Source: Nitrospirota bacterium (lineage in GTDB: Bacteria > UBA2233). Taken from it: a stretch of DNA of 9,213 bases. This document shows positions 1 to 8,800 of the stretch, one piece after another (position 1 is the first letter of the stretch; every line of letters begins with the position of its first letter). A model generated the notes under the pieces. That model was given only the letters and a program-made list of their open reading frames with translations. It ran no database searches and was not told where the DNA came from. Where the stretch lies: the NCBI GenBank assembly GCA_011620345.1, contig WOZJ01000032.1, forward strand, positions 1 through 9,213. The letters are read 5' to 3'. A program made the translations under genes and the position numbers.

Positions 1-62
1 CAGTCTTGAATCTGAGCCAGTTCCTGGACATCGATCAAATCTTGGATTGCGTAAGACTTCAT
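1..62 (-). CDS. N-terminus of a probable PocR-domain sensory protein (partial)
   Basis: Only the first 20 codons are inside the window; the gene continues past the left edge. The visible peptide begins MKSYAIQDLIDVQELAQIQD. The pattern of a short basic start followed by 'LIDVxELxxIQD' is typical of the beginning of PocR sensory domains, a PAS-like ligand-binding module often placed in front of histidine kinase, GGDEF or AraC-type output domains. That assignment comes from memory of the family pattern over a very short stretch, so the output domain and role are unknown. The ATG at 62 is chosen because AGGAG sits 5 nt upstream. An in-frame ATG at 128-126 would add 22 residues, but it abuts the -10 box and would require a leaderless transcript. 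The gene is co-oriented with recD but appears to have its own promoter, so it is probably a separate unit. Confidence 0.55.
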   Translation of the reverse strand, partial: MKSYAIQDLIDVQELAQIQD

Positions 63-67
63 ATTTT

Positions 68-72
68 CTCCT
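68..72 (-). promoter_or_regulatory. Ribosome binding site of the PocR-like gene
   Basis: AGGAG on the minus strand lies 5 nt before the ATG at 62. It is a near-consensus Shine-Dalgarno sequence at good spacing, and it decides for the start at 62 over the upstream in-frame ATG at 128. The stop codon of a possible 16-codon upstream ORF (TAG, 73-71) overlaps the first bases of this site. Confidence 0.7.
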
Positions 73-128
73 AAAGCATTGTCCTCTGGCGCTTTGGCGG
101 AAATACCCAGCGCGATTTCATGCTTCAT

Positions 129-158
129 ATTATAGCGCCACTATATACAATATATAAA
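129..158 (-). promoter_or_regulatory. Candidate sigma70-type promoter for the PocR-like gene
   Basis: On the minus strand a perfect -10 hexamer TATAAT (134-129) is preceded, after an 18-bp spacer, by TTTATA (158-153), which matches 4 of 6 positions of the TTGACA -35 consensus. The region is strikingly AT-rich against its GC-rich surroundings. It includes the dyad tatata-caa-tatata (142-156), which may aid melting or be an operator. Transcription would start near position 122, leaving about a 60-nt leader before the ATG at 62. This is a prediction from sequence only; the -35 is weak. Confidence 0.5.
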
Positions 159-198
159 GATAACAGCCAATGAACGCCGCGCGTTCCGCCCTATCCCT

Positions 199-218
199 CC
201 CCGCCCTGAACGGCGGGG
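199..218. repeat. GC-rich hairpin resembling an IS200/IS605 right-end stem-loop
   Basis: CCCCGCC (199-205) and GGCGGGG (212-218) form a perfect 7-bp stem around a 6-nt loop, 28 bp after the recD stop codon. Neither strand has a T tract after the stem, so it is a poor intrinsic terminator, although it could still slow polymerase at the end of the recBCD transcript. Read on the minus strand, the segment 'GAAGCCCCGCC-loop-GGCGGGGAGG' looks like the conserved stem-loop at the right end of many IS200/IS605 elements, just after tnpB, which is also the 3' part of the TnpB guide RNA. No tnpA or tnpB is visible beside it, so if related it is a solitary end or relic. The IS605 link is inferred from remembered patterns. 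Confidence 0.5.
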
Positions 219-245
219 CTTCTCGGGCTTTCCGGTGATAACAGA

Positions 246-2138
246 TCAAGTCCCGGCTTCGTTCTTTAAGTTGACTGCGGGATCGAAGGCGTGGGCGATA
301 CGATCGGACAGGCCGCTGAAGCGCTCAACCCTGCTTTCGATGGCCGTAAGGAACGCTTTCTTTGTGCCAAAGACCGCGAGGTGCTCTTTTGCGCGGGTGA
401 TGGCCGTGTAGATGAGCTCCCTACGGAGGAGCGGGTTGTCGGACTTTGGCAGAAGAACGATGACCGCTTTGAACTCTGAGCCCTGCGATTTGTGAACGGT
501 CATGGCGTACACCGTCTCGTGGGCAGGGAGGGCGCTGGGTAGTAGACCCCTTAGGCCGCTTTCATTTTCATGCCGAAACCATACCTTGAGCACGTTTTTA
601 TCCCGCCAAGCGATCCCCACGTCTCCGTTAAACAGCCTGAGCCGGTAGTTGTTCTCGGTGATGATCACGGGACGGCCTTGGTACCATGCGGGGGGCTCCT
701 GGCCGTTTCCAAAACGCCGGAAAAGCCGCTCCTCGACCCTTCGGTTAAGGGCAATGCTGCCAAAAGGCCCCTCACGCACCACGGTCAGAAGCCGTACGTC
801 GTCCAAGCGTCCTAGGGCTTCTCCGGCCTCTTTGGCCTGGAAGATTTCTTTGTAGTATTCGCATGCCTCATCCACGGCCGTGCCGACGAGCTTTTCCAAG
901 GCTTTGTCTTCGTCTTCTAGATTCTCCAGCCGAAGCTTCACGTTGTCCCCCTTGTGCTTCAACCAGCCCTCCGCGTCCCCGGCCTTCACGGCCGTGGCCA
1001 AGGAATAGAGGCCCCCTTCCCCTTGCCGTCGGTTTCTCTTCAACGTCACGACGTGGTCGGAAAACGTGGGCAGGGGGCCCTCCGGTTGGCCGGCCTCTTT
1101 TTTAAGCAGCGCGCCGGCCGCACGAAGCTGTGCTTGAGAGAATGCATTGTCGCCCGCAATCGCGCATAGATCGCCCAGCACCGAGCCGTTCTGAACGGAA
1201 GGGAGCTGATAAGGGTCGCCAACGAGGACGATGCGGGCGTGGGGCGCGAGAGCATCGAAGAGCTTGGCCATCAGCGCAAGGTCGACCATGGAGGCCTCGT
1301 CCACGATCACCACGTCGTGGGGGAGCGGGTTCGCTGCATTATGCTTTGGCATACTACTAGACCACCCAAACCCAAGAAGCCTGTGCAGCGTGTGGGGCTC
1401 GTTGGGTTTGGGCCCTTGAAGACCCTTAAGGCCAGGGTCTTCCTCGAGCCCTTTTTGAAGCGCCTCCGCAATTCGCTTTGCCGCCTTTCCAGTGGGAGCG
1501 GCAAGCGCAACGAGAGGAGGGGGATTTTCCTTCGTAAGGCACCTAAGGAGCAAGCCGATGGTGTGTGTCTTGCCTGTCCCCGGTCCGCCCGAGATCACCG
1601 AAAAGCGATGGCGCAGGGCCACAAACACCGCGACCGTCTGCCAGTCCGTCGCCTCTTTCCCGTCCTTTGTCGCTACTTGCGTATTCGGTAAAACGCTTCG
1701 AAGGGCACCTAGGTCGACCAAGTATGGAGGCTCGCTCAAAAGCTCGGAGAGCCTTTGGGCGAGCCGTTTTTCGTACTCAAAATAACGCTGCAGATAGATC
1801 CTTTCTCCATCAAGAATCAAAGGGAGAGGGGCGCCTCCTGGCCTACCCACGAGATGGCTCTTTTCTAGCGCTTGCCTCAAGCTCTCCGGGGTCGTCTGGA
1901 GCGCTTCGAAAAGCTCCAGGAGGGCAGGGGCAGTACTGACGCTCAGGTTTAAGCATGCGTGTCCCTGCCGGACGGCCCAGTTTGCCAACGCCCAGGCCTT
2001 GGCCGTCTCTGCATCGCCTCCGTGCCTGAGGCACCAAGAGGCAAGGGCGAGATCAAGCGGGGTAAATGGACCCTCTCCCGCCTTGGTCGGTTGCTCGAGG
2101 AACGCGAGCTCTCTTACGCCTGGGGTAGGTTGGTTCAT
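246..2138 (-). CDS. recD: Exodeoxyribonuclease V subunit alpha, RecD helicase
   Basis: RecD is the fast 5'-3' superfamily 1B helicase of RecBCD, moving along the 5'-ended strand at a broken DNA end. The protein has 630 residues (E. coli RecD has 608). Residues 1 to about 150 form the N-terminal domain that contacts RecC in the E. coli structure. Visible motifs, in order: the Q167 region, Walker A GGPGTGKT (184-191), Ia AAPTGKA (213-219), Walker B VDEASM (279-284), III GDPYQLPSV (307-315), the arginine-rich motif IV segment LKRNRR (366-371), V VHKSQGSEF (548-556) and VI YTAITRAK (577-584). The C-terminal 'RFSGLSDRI' matches the usual RecD end, followed by a tail of about 17 residues. No lesion is seen. 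The ATG at 2138 overlaps the recB stop (ATGA), with GAGGGG 6 nt upstream, so translation is probably coupled to recB. It is the last gene of the operon. Confidence 0.97.
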   Translation of the reverse strand: MNQPTPGVRELAFLEQPTKAGEGPFTPLDLALASWCLRHGGDAETAKAWALANWAVRQGHACLNLSVSTAPALLELFEALQTTPESLRQALEKSHLVGRPGGAPLPLILDGERIYLQRYFEYEKRLAQRLSELLSEPPYLVDLGALRSVLPNTQVATKDGKEATDWQTVAVFVALRHRFSVISGGPGTGKTHTIGLLLRCLTKENPPPLVALAAPTGKAAKRIAEALQKGLEEDPGLKGLQGPKPNEPHTLHRLLGFGWSSSMPKHNAANPLPHDVVIVDEASMVDLALMAKLFDALAPHARIVLVGDPYQLPSVQNGSVLGDLCAIAGDNAFSQAQLRAAGALLKKEAGQPEGPLPTFSDHVVTLKRNRRQGEGGLYSLATAVKAGDAEGWLKHKGDNVKLRLENLEDEDKALEKLVGTAVDEACEYYKEIFQAKEAGEALGRLDDVRLLTVVREGPFGSIALNRRVEERLFRRFGNGQEPPAWYQGRPVIITENNYRLRLFNGDVGIAWRDKNVLKVWFRHENESGLRGLLPSALPAHETVYAMTVHKSQGSEFKAVIVLLPKSDNPLLRRELIYTAITRAKEHLAVFGTKKAFLTAIESRVERFSGLSDRIAHAFDPAVNLKNEAGT

Positions 2139-5100
2139 TTCGCACCCCTCTGAAAAAGAGAATCAAGCCGGCGGATCAGGCCCGGATCTGTCCTGTGAAA
2201 ATACACCCCTTGGTCCTGGCCGTTCCCCATCCCGCGTACAAAGAGGTAGTAGGCATCCCCGAGGTTTTTTTCTGGCGTATACTCCCTTAAGCGCAACCCA
2301 AGGTAGCGATGCAACGCGACTAGGTAGATGAGGAACTGGAGGTCGTAGTGAGATGCGCGGATCGCGGCCTCGAGGTCTTTTTTGCCGTACCCAGCGAGCA
2401 CGTTGGTCTTGAAGTCCACGATCGAAAACCTGCCTTCGTGCTCGAAGACCAAATCGATCGCCCCGGTCATCATGCCTCTTAAAACTCTTCCGCCGTCAGC
2501 ATCCGATGAAAGCCCTCTGCCGTGGCCTTTCTCTTGGAGGAACTTCAAGACCTGCCCAAGCCTTTCCCCCCCAAGCGGGAAGAAAAACTTCATCTCCGCG
2601 ACACGGAATTCTTGCTGGATGGCCGACAAAGGCCTATTTATTTCGGGCAGGGGCGAATGGAGAGTTCGGCATACCATGTCCACAATGGCCATCAGCTTGG
2701 CCCGTTTCTCTGCATCTTCCTCCCCAAGCCCCACCCCTTCTTTCGAAAAGACGCGTTCGATCCGTGCCATGAGCTGTTCGGCCGGGCATTCCCCCGGCTT
2801 TGGCCATGCCGCAACATCGGCCATCTGAAGGACGGCATGGAATGCCCGGCCAAAGCCAGGGCCTTTCGGCAGGGCGCAGGGCTCGGCCTCTTTGCCGGGT
2901 GCAAGGGCCTCTTCTTGAGGAGTCCCGCTTTCTGGAGCCCTGGAAGGCTCATCCTCGCCTCCGGCTTCCTCTAGCATGCCCGCTTGGCCGTGGCTCAAGC
3001 CGGTAAAGCTAAAAACCCCCCAAGGTGGGCGTTGCACGGGGAAATCAGTTCGTACCCCCTCCCCGGGCGTGATGCAAGGAGGCGGCAGGCGGCCGTCGCC
3101 TTTTGGCTTGGGGAGCTCTTCGATCGCGATGTCTGGGTTTTCTTCGAGCGGCTCGAGGCTTTGGCGCACGGCCTCGGGCGTCAGCTCGCAGGAATTGGGG
3201 CTCAGGAGCCTGAAGAGCGCGCCATTTTCGGCCGTATTCACCGCCCCGTACGCCAAAAACACCGCGACCTTCGCCCTGGTCAGCGCTACGTACAAAAGCC
3301 TCACACTCTCGGCCCGGCATTCGTTCATTGCCCTTTCTTTGCTCGCGTTGTCCGGGTCGGTCCCGTAATCGATCCAGGCCTGGCCGCCCTCGTCATGGTA
3401 GAAATACGGCGGATTTTCGGGCTTTCCCTGGGTGCCGAAAAACATCGCGAGCGGAAGGAAAACGACGGGGTACTCGAGCCCTTTGGCCTTGTGGACGGTG
3501 CTGACATGCACGGCGTTCTCGTCGCTCTCAACCCGCAACTGGGCAGGACCCTTGTTTTGGACGGCATTCCGGATCTCTTTTTCCAGCCAGCGGGTCAACC
3601 CCACCATCCCGAACGTTCGGAGCTCGGCCTCGGCCAAGAGCTCCGCGATCTGAAGGTAATTGGCCATGCACCGCTCCCCGTCGTACCGGCCAAGCACGCC
3701 CGAAGCGGCATCCTTGAGGAAGTCCTCCAGCATCTTAAGGACACCATACCTTGACCAGCCATCGTAGGCCTGCTGAAACACCTCCAAGACTTTTTGCATC
3801 TCGCCCTCGTCATCCCTGAGCCTGGCCAGAAACTGGGTTAGGCATGCCCCATCCAAGCCCTCGAGGTCGAGCTGCCCCTTCTTCAATCGCGCCATGACGG
3901 CGCTCCTTGCCAAGTCTGTCGTCAGCGCCCCCCTGACCAAGCGCTCGTTCCCGGGGTCTTGGGCGGCATGCAGCAGGCTAAGGACATGGGCGGCATGTTC
4001 CGTTTCCCAAACGCTCTTTTCGTGGAGGCATACGGCAGGGATCCCATGCCTTGAGAGTTCCGCCTGGATGCCGCTCGCGTCCTTGTTCGTGGGAACGATC
4101 ACCGCAATGTCCGAGGCCTTCAACGGCTCAGAGGACGCCCCGTCTTTGGTGTAAAAGGCCCTGGATTCCGGGTGGAGAAGCTCGAGAATCGTCTGGGTCG
4201 TAGCCTCCATCGCCTTTTGCGTGGCGGCCGATTTTGTAAGCGATTGTTGGTCTTCTTTAGGAAAAAGCGTCCAAATCGTCATCGGCACAAGCGGCTTGCC
4301 TTTGAAGAGGACCGAAGCCTGCGCGTTTTTGAGCGCGGGCTCGATCTTACGGTATTCAACGCCCTTAAGGACAAATGGGTTCTTTAAGGAGCCAAAGAGG
4401 GACTCAATCGCGTTGAGGACGCCCGGGGTCGAACGGAAGTTCTTCTGCATCGAGAAGCGCTCTTTGGCATCCTCGGCCGCCTTGAGGTAGGTGAACACGT
4501 CCGCACCACGAAAAGCGAAGATGGCCTGCTTGGGATCGCCCACCATGATGAGCCCGCCAAAGTCTCCATCCGCATAGACGCGCTTTAAGATCTCGTACTG
4601 AAAGGGGTCGGTATCTTGGAACTCGTCCACGAGCGCCCAGGGCCACACTTTGTGGAGCTTCCTTGCAAAGCTTCCATCGTCCGAGCAGACGGCCCGGTGC
4701 AGGTCTAAAATCATATCGTCATAGCTAAAGAGCCGACGCTCGCGCTTTCGTTCATGCGCCCTATCCTTTACCCGGCCAAGGATAAAGCGAAGCATGCCTA
4801 CCTTCGATCGCCTTGCAAGCTCAATGATATTGCATGCATAACCTGTTTCGCGGGCATGAAGCTTTGCTATCGAGCCTTTCTTGATCTGGCTGCCGATCTT
4901 TTCTGGGCCAAGGGAAAAGACCCAGCCTGGAAGGACGGGGATGCCCTCAAAGCCCCCATGAAGCGCGCATTCAAGCGCCGTAAAAAGGGGTTCGACGCCG
5001 CCTGCCAACTGGACGGCTTTTTCAAGCGTCCTGCCAGAGATGAATCCGCCCTCGGCCTCTATGGACAAAAGCGCCTCTTTTAGGGCGCTCCCTTCGGAGG

Positions 5101-5788
5101 GCCAAAGGGAGCGCACCTTGGCGGCCAGCGTGGCCACCTCCTCGTAGGATGGGCCGATTAGCTTTGCGTAGGGTCTGTACAGGGCTGGCTCGAGTGCGCC
5201 AAAGAGCGTTTCCCACGTTCTCCACAAAGAGAGGAAGGCCTTGACTGCCGGTTCGTCGGCAGAAACCGCCTTGCTGCGCCAGTAATCGGCGATCACTTCC
5301 CTAAAGACATCCCGGTCGTCAGCCTGCTCGCCCCGATCGAAAGGGATGCAGTTCTCAAACGCGCATTCCAAGGCCGCCCGAAGCGCAAACCCGTGAATGG
5401 TGGCGATCGTCGCTTCGTTCATCCTTTGTGCTTCCCGAAGGAGCCGGCGCGCAATGGCTCCCCTTTCTTGGCCGCCTTGGGCGCAGGCACGCTCGATTAC
5501 GTCCTTGGCAAACCGCCACTCTTCGTTGTCTTGTTGAGCGCAGTCAGAGCCCAAGGCGATTCGGGAGGCTTGAACGATACGTCTTCTTATTCGGGAGCGT
5601 AGCTCCTCGGCGGCGGCACGCGTGAACGTGACCGTAAGAATCTGGGATACCTTAAGGCCTTTTTCCACGATCAAGCGAAGGTAAAGGCTCGCAAGCCCGA
5701 ACGTCTTGCCCGTCCCGGCGCTCGCCTCAATCATACTAAGCCCGCCAAGGTGTATATTAAACGCATCGAAGGGTTGGAAGTCTGCCAT
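2135..5788 (-). CDS. recB: Exodeoxyribonuclease V subunit beta, RecB helicase-nuclease
   Basis: RecB is the 3'-5' superfamily 1A helicase and the only nuclease of RecBCD; it also loads RecA after Chi. The protein has 1217 residues (E. coli RecB has 1180). Helicase motifs: Walker A EASAGTGKT (21-29), Ia TFTRAAAEEL (54-63), TIHGF (130-134), II LVDEFQDTDPFQ (386-397), III GDPKQAIFAFRGAD (417-430), IV NFRST (450-454), V STVHKAKGLEYP (763-774) and VI LLYVALTRAK (831-840). An acidic, proline-rich linker (about 880-975) leads to the C-terminal nuclease. Its catalytic set is intact: H984, E1065 (AEMKFFFPL), D1112 (GAIDLVF), D1125 and K1127 (VDFKTN), then YDLQFLIY (1148-1155). These align with H956, E1020, D1067, D1080 and K1082 of E. 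coli. The ATG at 5788 gives the usual short lead before Walker A. The ribosome binding site is weak: AAAGG only 2 nt away. The gene starts 18 bp after recC in the same frame and overlaps recD by 4 bp. Confidence 0.98.
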   Translation of the reverse strand: MADFQPFDAFNIHLGGLSMIEASAGTGKTFGLASLYLRLIVEKGLKVSQILTVTFTRAAAEELRSRIRRRIVQASRIALGSDCAQQDNEEWRFAKDVIERACAQGGQERGAIARRLLREAQRMNEATIATIHGFALRAALECAFENCIPFDRGEQADDRDVFREVIADYWRSKAVSADEPAVKAFLSLWRTWETLFGALEPALYRPYAKLIGPSYEEVATLAAKVRSLWPSEGSALKEALLSIEAEGGFISGRTLEKAVQLAGGVEPLFTALECALHGGFEGIPVLPGWVFSLGPEKIGSQIKKGSIAKLHARETGYACNIIELARRSKVGMLRFILGRVKDRAHERKRERRLFSYDDMILDLHRAVCSDDGSFARKLHKVWPWALVDEFQDTDPFQYEILKRVYADGDFGGLIMVGDPKQAIFAFRGADVFTYLKAAEDAKERFSMQKNFRSTPGVLNAIESLFGSLKNPFVLKGVEYRKIEPALKNAQASVLFKGKPLVPMTIWTLFPKEDQQSLTKSAATQKAMEATTQTILELLHPESRAFYTKDGASSEPLKASDIAVIVPTNKDASGIQAELSRHGIPAVCLHEKSVWETEHAAHVLSLLHAAQDPGNERLVRGALTTDLARSAVMARLKKGQLDLEGLDGACLTQFLARLRDDEGEMQKVLEVFQQAYDGWSRYGVLKMLEDFLKDAASGVLGRYDGERCMANYLQIAELLAEAELRTFGMVGLTRWLEKEIRNAVQNKGPAQLRVESDENAVHVSTVHKAKGLEYPVVFLPLAMFFGTQGKPENPPYFYHDEGGQAWIDYGTDPDNASKERAMNECRAESVRLLYVALTRAKVAVFLAYGAVNTAENGALFRLLSPNSCELTPEAVRQSLEPLEENPDIAIEELPKPKGDGRLPPPCITPGEGVRTDFPVQRPPWGVFSFTGLSHGQAGMLEEAGGEDEPSRAPESGTPQEEALAPGKEAEPCALPKGPGFGRAFHAVLQMADVAAWPKPGECPAEQLMARIERVFSKEGVGLGEEDAEKRAKLMAIVDMVCRTLHSPLPEINRPLSAIQQEFRVAEMKFFFPLGGERLGQVLKFLQEKGHGRGLSSDADGGRVLRGMMTGAIDLVFEHEGRFSIVDFKTNVLAGYGKKDLEAAIRASHYDLQFLIYLVALHRYLGLRLREYTPEKNLGDAYYLFVRGMGNGQDQGVYFHRTDPGLIRRLDSLFQRGAK
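2145..2150 (-). promoter_or_regulatory. recD ribosome binding site within the recB 3' end
   Basis: GAGGGG on the minus strand lies 6 nt upstream of the recD ATG, inside the last codons of recB. Together with the 4-nt ATGA overlap (2138-2135) it indicates translational coupling, which would help keep RecB and RecD near equal amounts. It supports ATG 2138 as the true recD start. Confidence 0.65.
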
Positions 5789-5806
5789 GGCCTTTGGTCT
5801 TAATCT

Positions 5807-8800
5807 TTATGATGATGACGATGGATCTTTGAGACATGCCGCAATCGGCCCGCAGACTGCCCTAGCGATACGCTCGAACTCCTCGGCCATATCCTGAGTT
5901 ACGGGAAGATGAAGACGAAAGAATGGATCTTTAGCTTCAAAAGAGGCGTGCCCGTTGGCAAGATTGCATTCTTTCGAGAGCCAATCGAAGGGCTTCTCTT
6001 TCTTCGGTTGTTTGCTCTGCTTTTGCCAGAATGAACCCGCAAGCCGTGGCATGAAAGGCAGGGGTTTTTGGTGTCCCTCTAAGAAGAGCTTGACGAGCGA
6101 TTGTAAGGCGTCTTTGGCCGTTGCGCGGTCTAGGGTGCACCTCTTTGGTCCCACGAGACTCCAGTCCCCTTTGTTCTCCGCGATGCCGGCAAGGCAAAGC
6201 TCGCGCTTACCGCCATGGAGGACCCATGCAAGGTAATCGATCCAGGCAGGAAGGACCAGATGGAGGCTAACGTCCCCGTTCAAGACCTTTCTAATCCCTA
6301 CGGGTTGAGCTTCTTGAAACCACACGTCCCCTACGACCCCCACCACTCTTAAGCCAGGCTCGAGCTCTGCCTGGACAAAAACGCTTCGGGGGCTTGCCTC
6401 GTTGCGCCATTCGTTCCATACCTCGAGCATCTTTCGTGCCCCCTCCAGTTCCTTCCCGTACTGGAAGAGGTCCATCGGTGGAGGGGCGAGCTTGCCCGTT
6501 CCTCGAATCCAATCAGACGGCTCTTTGGGGATTGCTTCCCCCGTCTTTTTGGCGTAGGAAAAAAGCCGCTCGCGCAAGCTCCATCTTTCGAGGCCGCCTA
6601 ACTCAAACGGCTCGTCGTCGGGAAGCTCTTCTTCTTCCTTGGGCAGGCTCACTCCGAGGCATTCCTCAAAGAAAAACTCCGTTGGGTTTTTGAAAAAACT
6701 CTTTAGGTTGGCAAGCTCGAGAACACCCTCTTTGAGCGGATCTTGCTTTAGTGGCACGGGGTCGTACCCGATCGGACTCGGTTGCCCTTCTTGGCGCTCT
6801 TTGGCAAGTGCTAGCGATGCCTTGGCCCATCGTTTCGAAAACGTGAAGACCCGGCTGCTCTTTGCCCGCGGGTTTAGGTAGCGCAAGCTGAAAGGCTGCA
6901 TCGGATGGCAGTGCACAATAGGGCTTTGCAAAGGCCCAGCCTCGTTTACGCCTTCCTGGACGCCCCTTTCGCCCTCACCCAGAAGGAATTGCTCCATAAA
7001 ATCGAGCAGCTCGAATACGACGGGAGATGGCTCGAGGATCGTACCTGCTTGAACGTCCATGCAGGTGTAACTTACGTAGAACACGTCCTTGGCGGCCATG
7101 ATGCACTGGAGGAACAAAAGCCTGTCGTCTTCTGGAAGGGCACGTTCCCCGATCCATCTAGAAGATTGGATCAGGTTAAGGCCGGATTCGCCCTCTTGTC
7201 TGGGGAAAGCCCCGTCGTCCATCCCGAGCAGGCAAACCACCCGAAACGGAACCGCCCTCAATGGCACCATGCCACAAAACGTCACCCCCCCGGAAAGAAA
7301 CGGCTGGCGCGCCGAGCAGGCATGGAGCACCCCCTGTATCGCTGCACGGACCACGAGCCATGGCATGGGGGCGCTCCTGTCTCCGGCCGGTCCGCTGGCC
7401 TCCAAAAGAACAGAAAGCGCTTCTTCGATGGCCTTTTTCGCGTCTTTCTCCGCTTGATCCCGCATGTTTGGCAAAAAGAGGCTCTCGAAGACGCCTTGAA
7501 TGCGCGCGTGCCATTCCTTCGCGCTCAGCTCTTCTAGTGCGGTGTCGTACCAGGTTTTCAGCGTTTCGAGGAATTGCCAGAGCTTGCCCACGGCCTCGGC
7601 ATCTTCCCCCTCGATGTCCGAGTACGGTACCACCCCCTCGACAACGGCCTCTTCGGTTGCCTGGGAAAGGCCAAGCAACAAGCGGTCCAGCCCGAAGCGC
7701 CAGCTGTTGTTTGCGTAGCGGCCGGCCCCCATGCGCTCGCGTGTCGTTTCGTCCAGCCCCCAGCGGACCCCGGCATCCTTAACCCATTTTTGGAGCCTGA
7801 TTATCTCGCCCTCTGCAAGGCCGAACCGGCGCGCTACGGCGGGGACACCAAGAAGGGCAATCAGCTCGCTTGCGGTCCATCTAGACTCCGGAATCCAGAG
7901 GACGTACTCGAAGGCCTCCACCATCGGATGAGAGGCGATGCGCGGCCGATCGGACACCGAATAGGGGATGGACGACCCTTCAAACACCGCCTTGATGGCG
8001 GAAACATACCGGGTGACGTCCGGCATCATGACGACGATATCCCTGGGCTCTACGTCCTTGAACCGCACCATGATGTCGAGCAGTTGATCGAGCAAAACCT
8101 GAACTTCCCTGAGCGGGCCGTGGCAGGCATGAATTTGGACGGAGACGTCCCCTTTGGCCTTGGTTGTACCCTTATTAGCCTGCTCGTCCGCTTTCATGCG
8201 GACAATCCCGCCCTTTAGCCGGCCAAGGAGCGTATCGGCCTGAAGCTGGAGGGGCCTTTCGGGTGCGAGGACCTCAGCGTCTTCAGGCTCCAGCTCTTGT
8301 ATGCAGACCTCTTTGGAATACATCAACCTTAGAAAGTCGCGCTGCGAACGGCCAAGCGAGGCAAGCAAGGGATGGGCCTTTCCTATCCAGGCCTCTGTCG
8401 CCTCGATGGCCTGCGCCCCGGATTCTTGAGCTTTGACAGCCATGCTCGAACCCTCGGCCCTTATCGCATCCAGGTAGGCTGCGCTCGGGTTTTGCATGAA
8501 GTAAAGCACGTCGTTGGTGCGTGCGATGGCCTTAAGGAGAAGTAGGTGCTGCTTGGGAAGGCTGGTCAAGCCAAAACACATGATGCGATCTGGCAGGCCG
8601 GTTTGGTTGCCTACCGCGCATTTTTCCGCCAACCCCAGAAAACGCCGGAATCGTTCGGGCGTATGTTGCCCGCCGTGCGTTTGGACGAGCTCTCGCCATA
8701 CGAGTGCCTCCCATTTCCAGGGGTCTTCCGGGTCTTTCCTTGCCTCCCAGTCGTTAAGCATCCATGGCCTGTGGACGATGTACTCTTCGAAGGCCGATGC

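Noticed and set aside
199-218. Hairpin after recD as a classical intrinsic terminator.
   Set aside because: There is no run of T after the stem on either strand, so rho-independent termination is not supported.
2864-3149. Acidic, proline- and glycine-rich segment of RecB (about residues 880-975) considered as an unusual insertion.
   Set aside because: RecB normally has a flexible linker between helicase and nuclease. The distance from motif VI to the nuclease histidine is similar to that in E. coli RecB.
2984-3754. Long open frame on the plus strand antisense to recB (256 codons), with similar ones at 7574-8218 and 6905-7537.
   Set aside because: They lie opposite strongly conserved recB and recC coding sequence, have no recognisable domain or ribosome binding site, and are the usual antisense shadows in GC-rich genes.
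861-4837. Seven copies of GCATGC (861, 1953, 2974, 3842, 3966, 4792 and 4832).
   Set aside because: Only about twice the rough expectation for a 6-mer of this composition; there is no spacing pattern, and the copies fall within normal codons.
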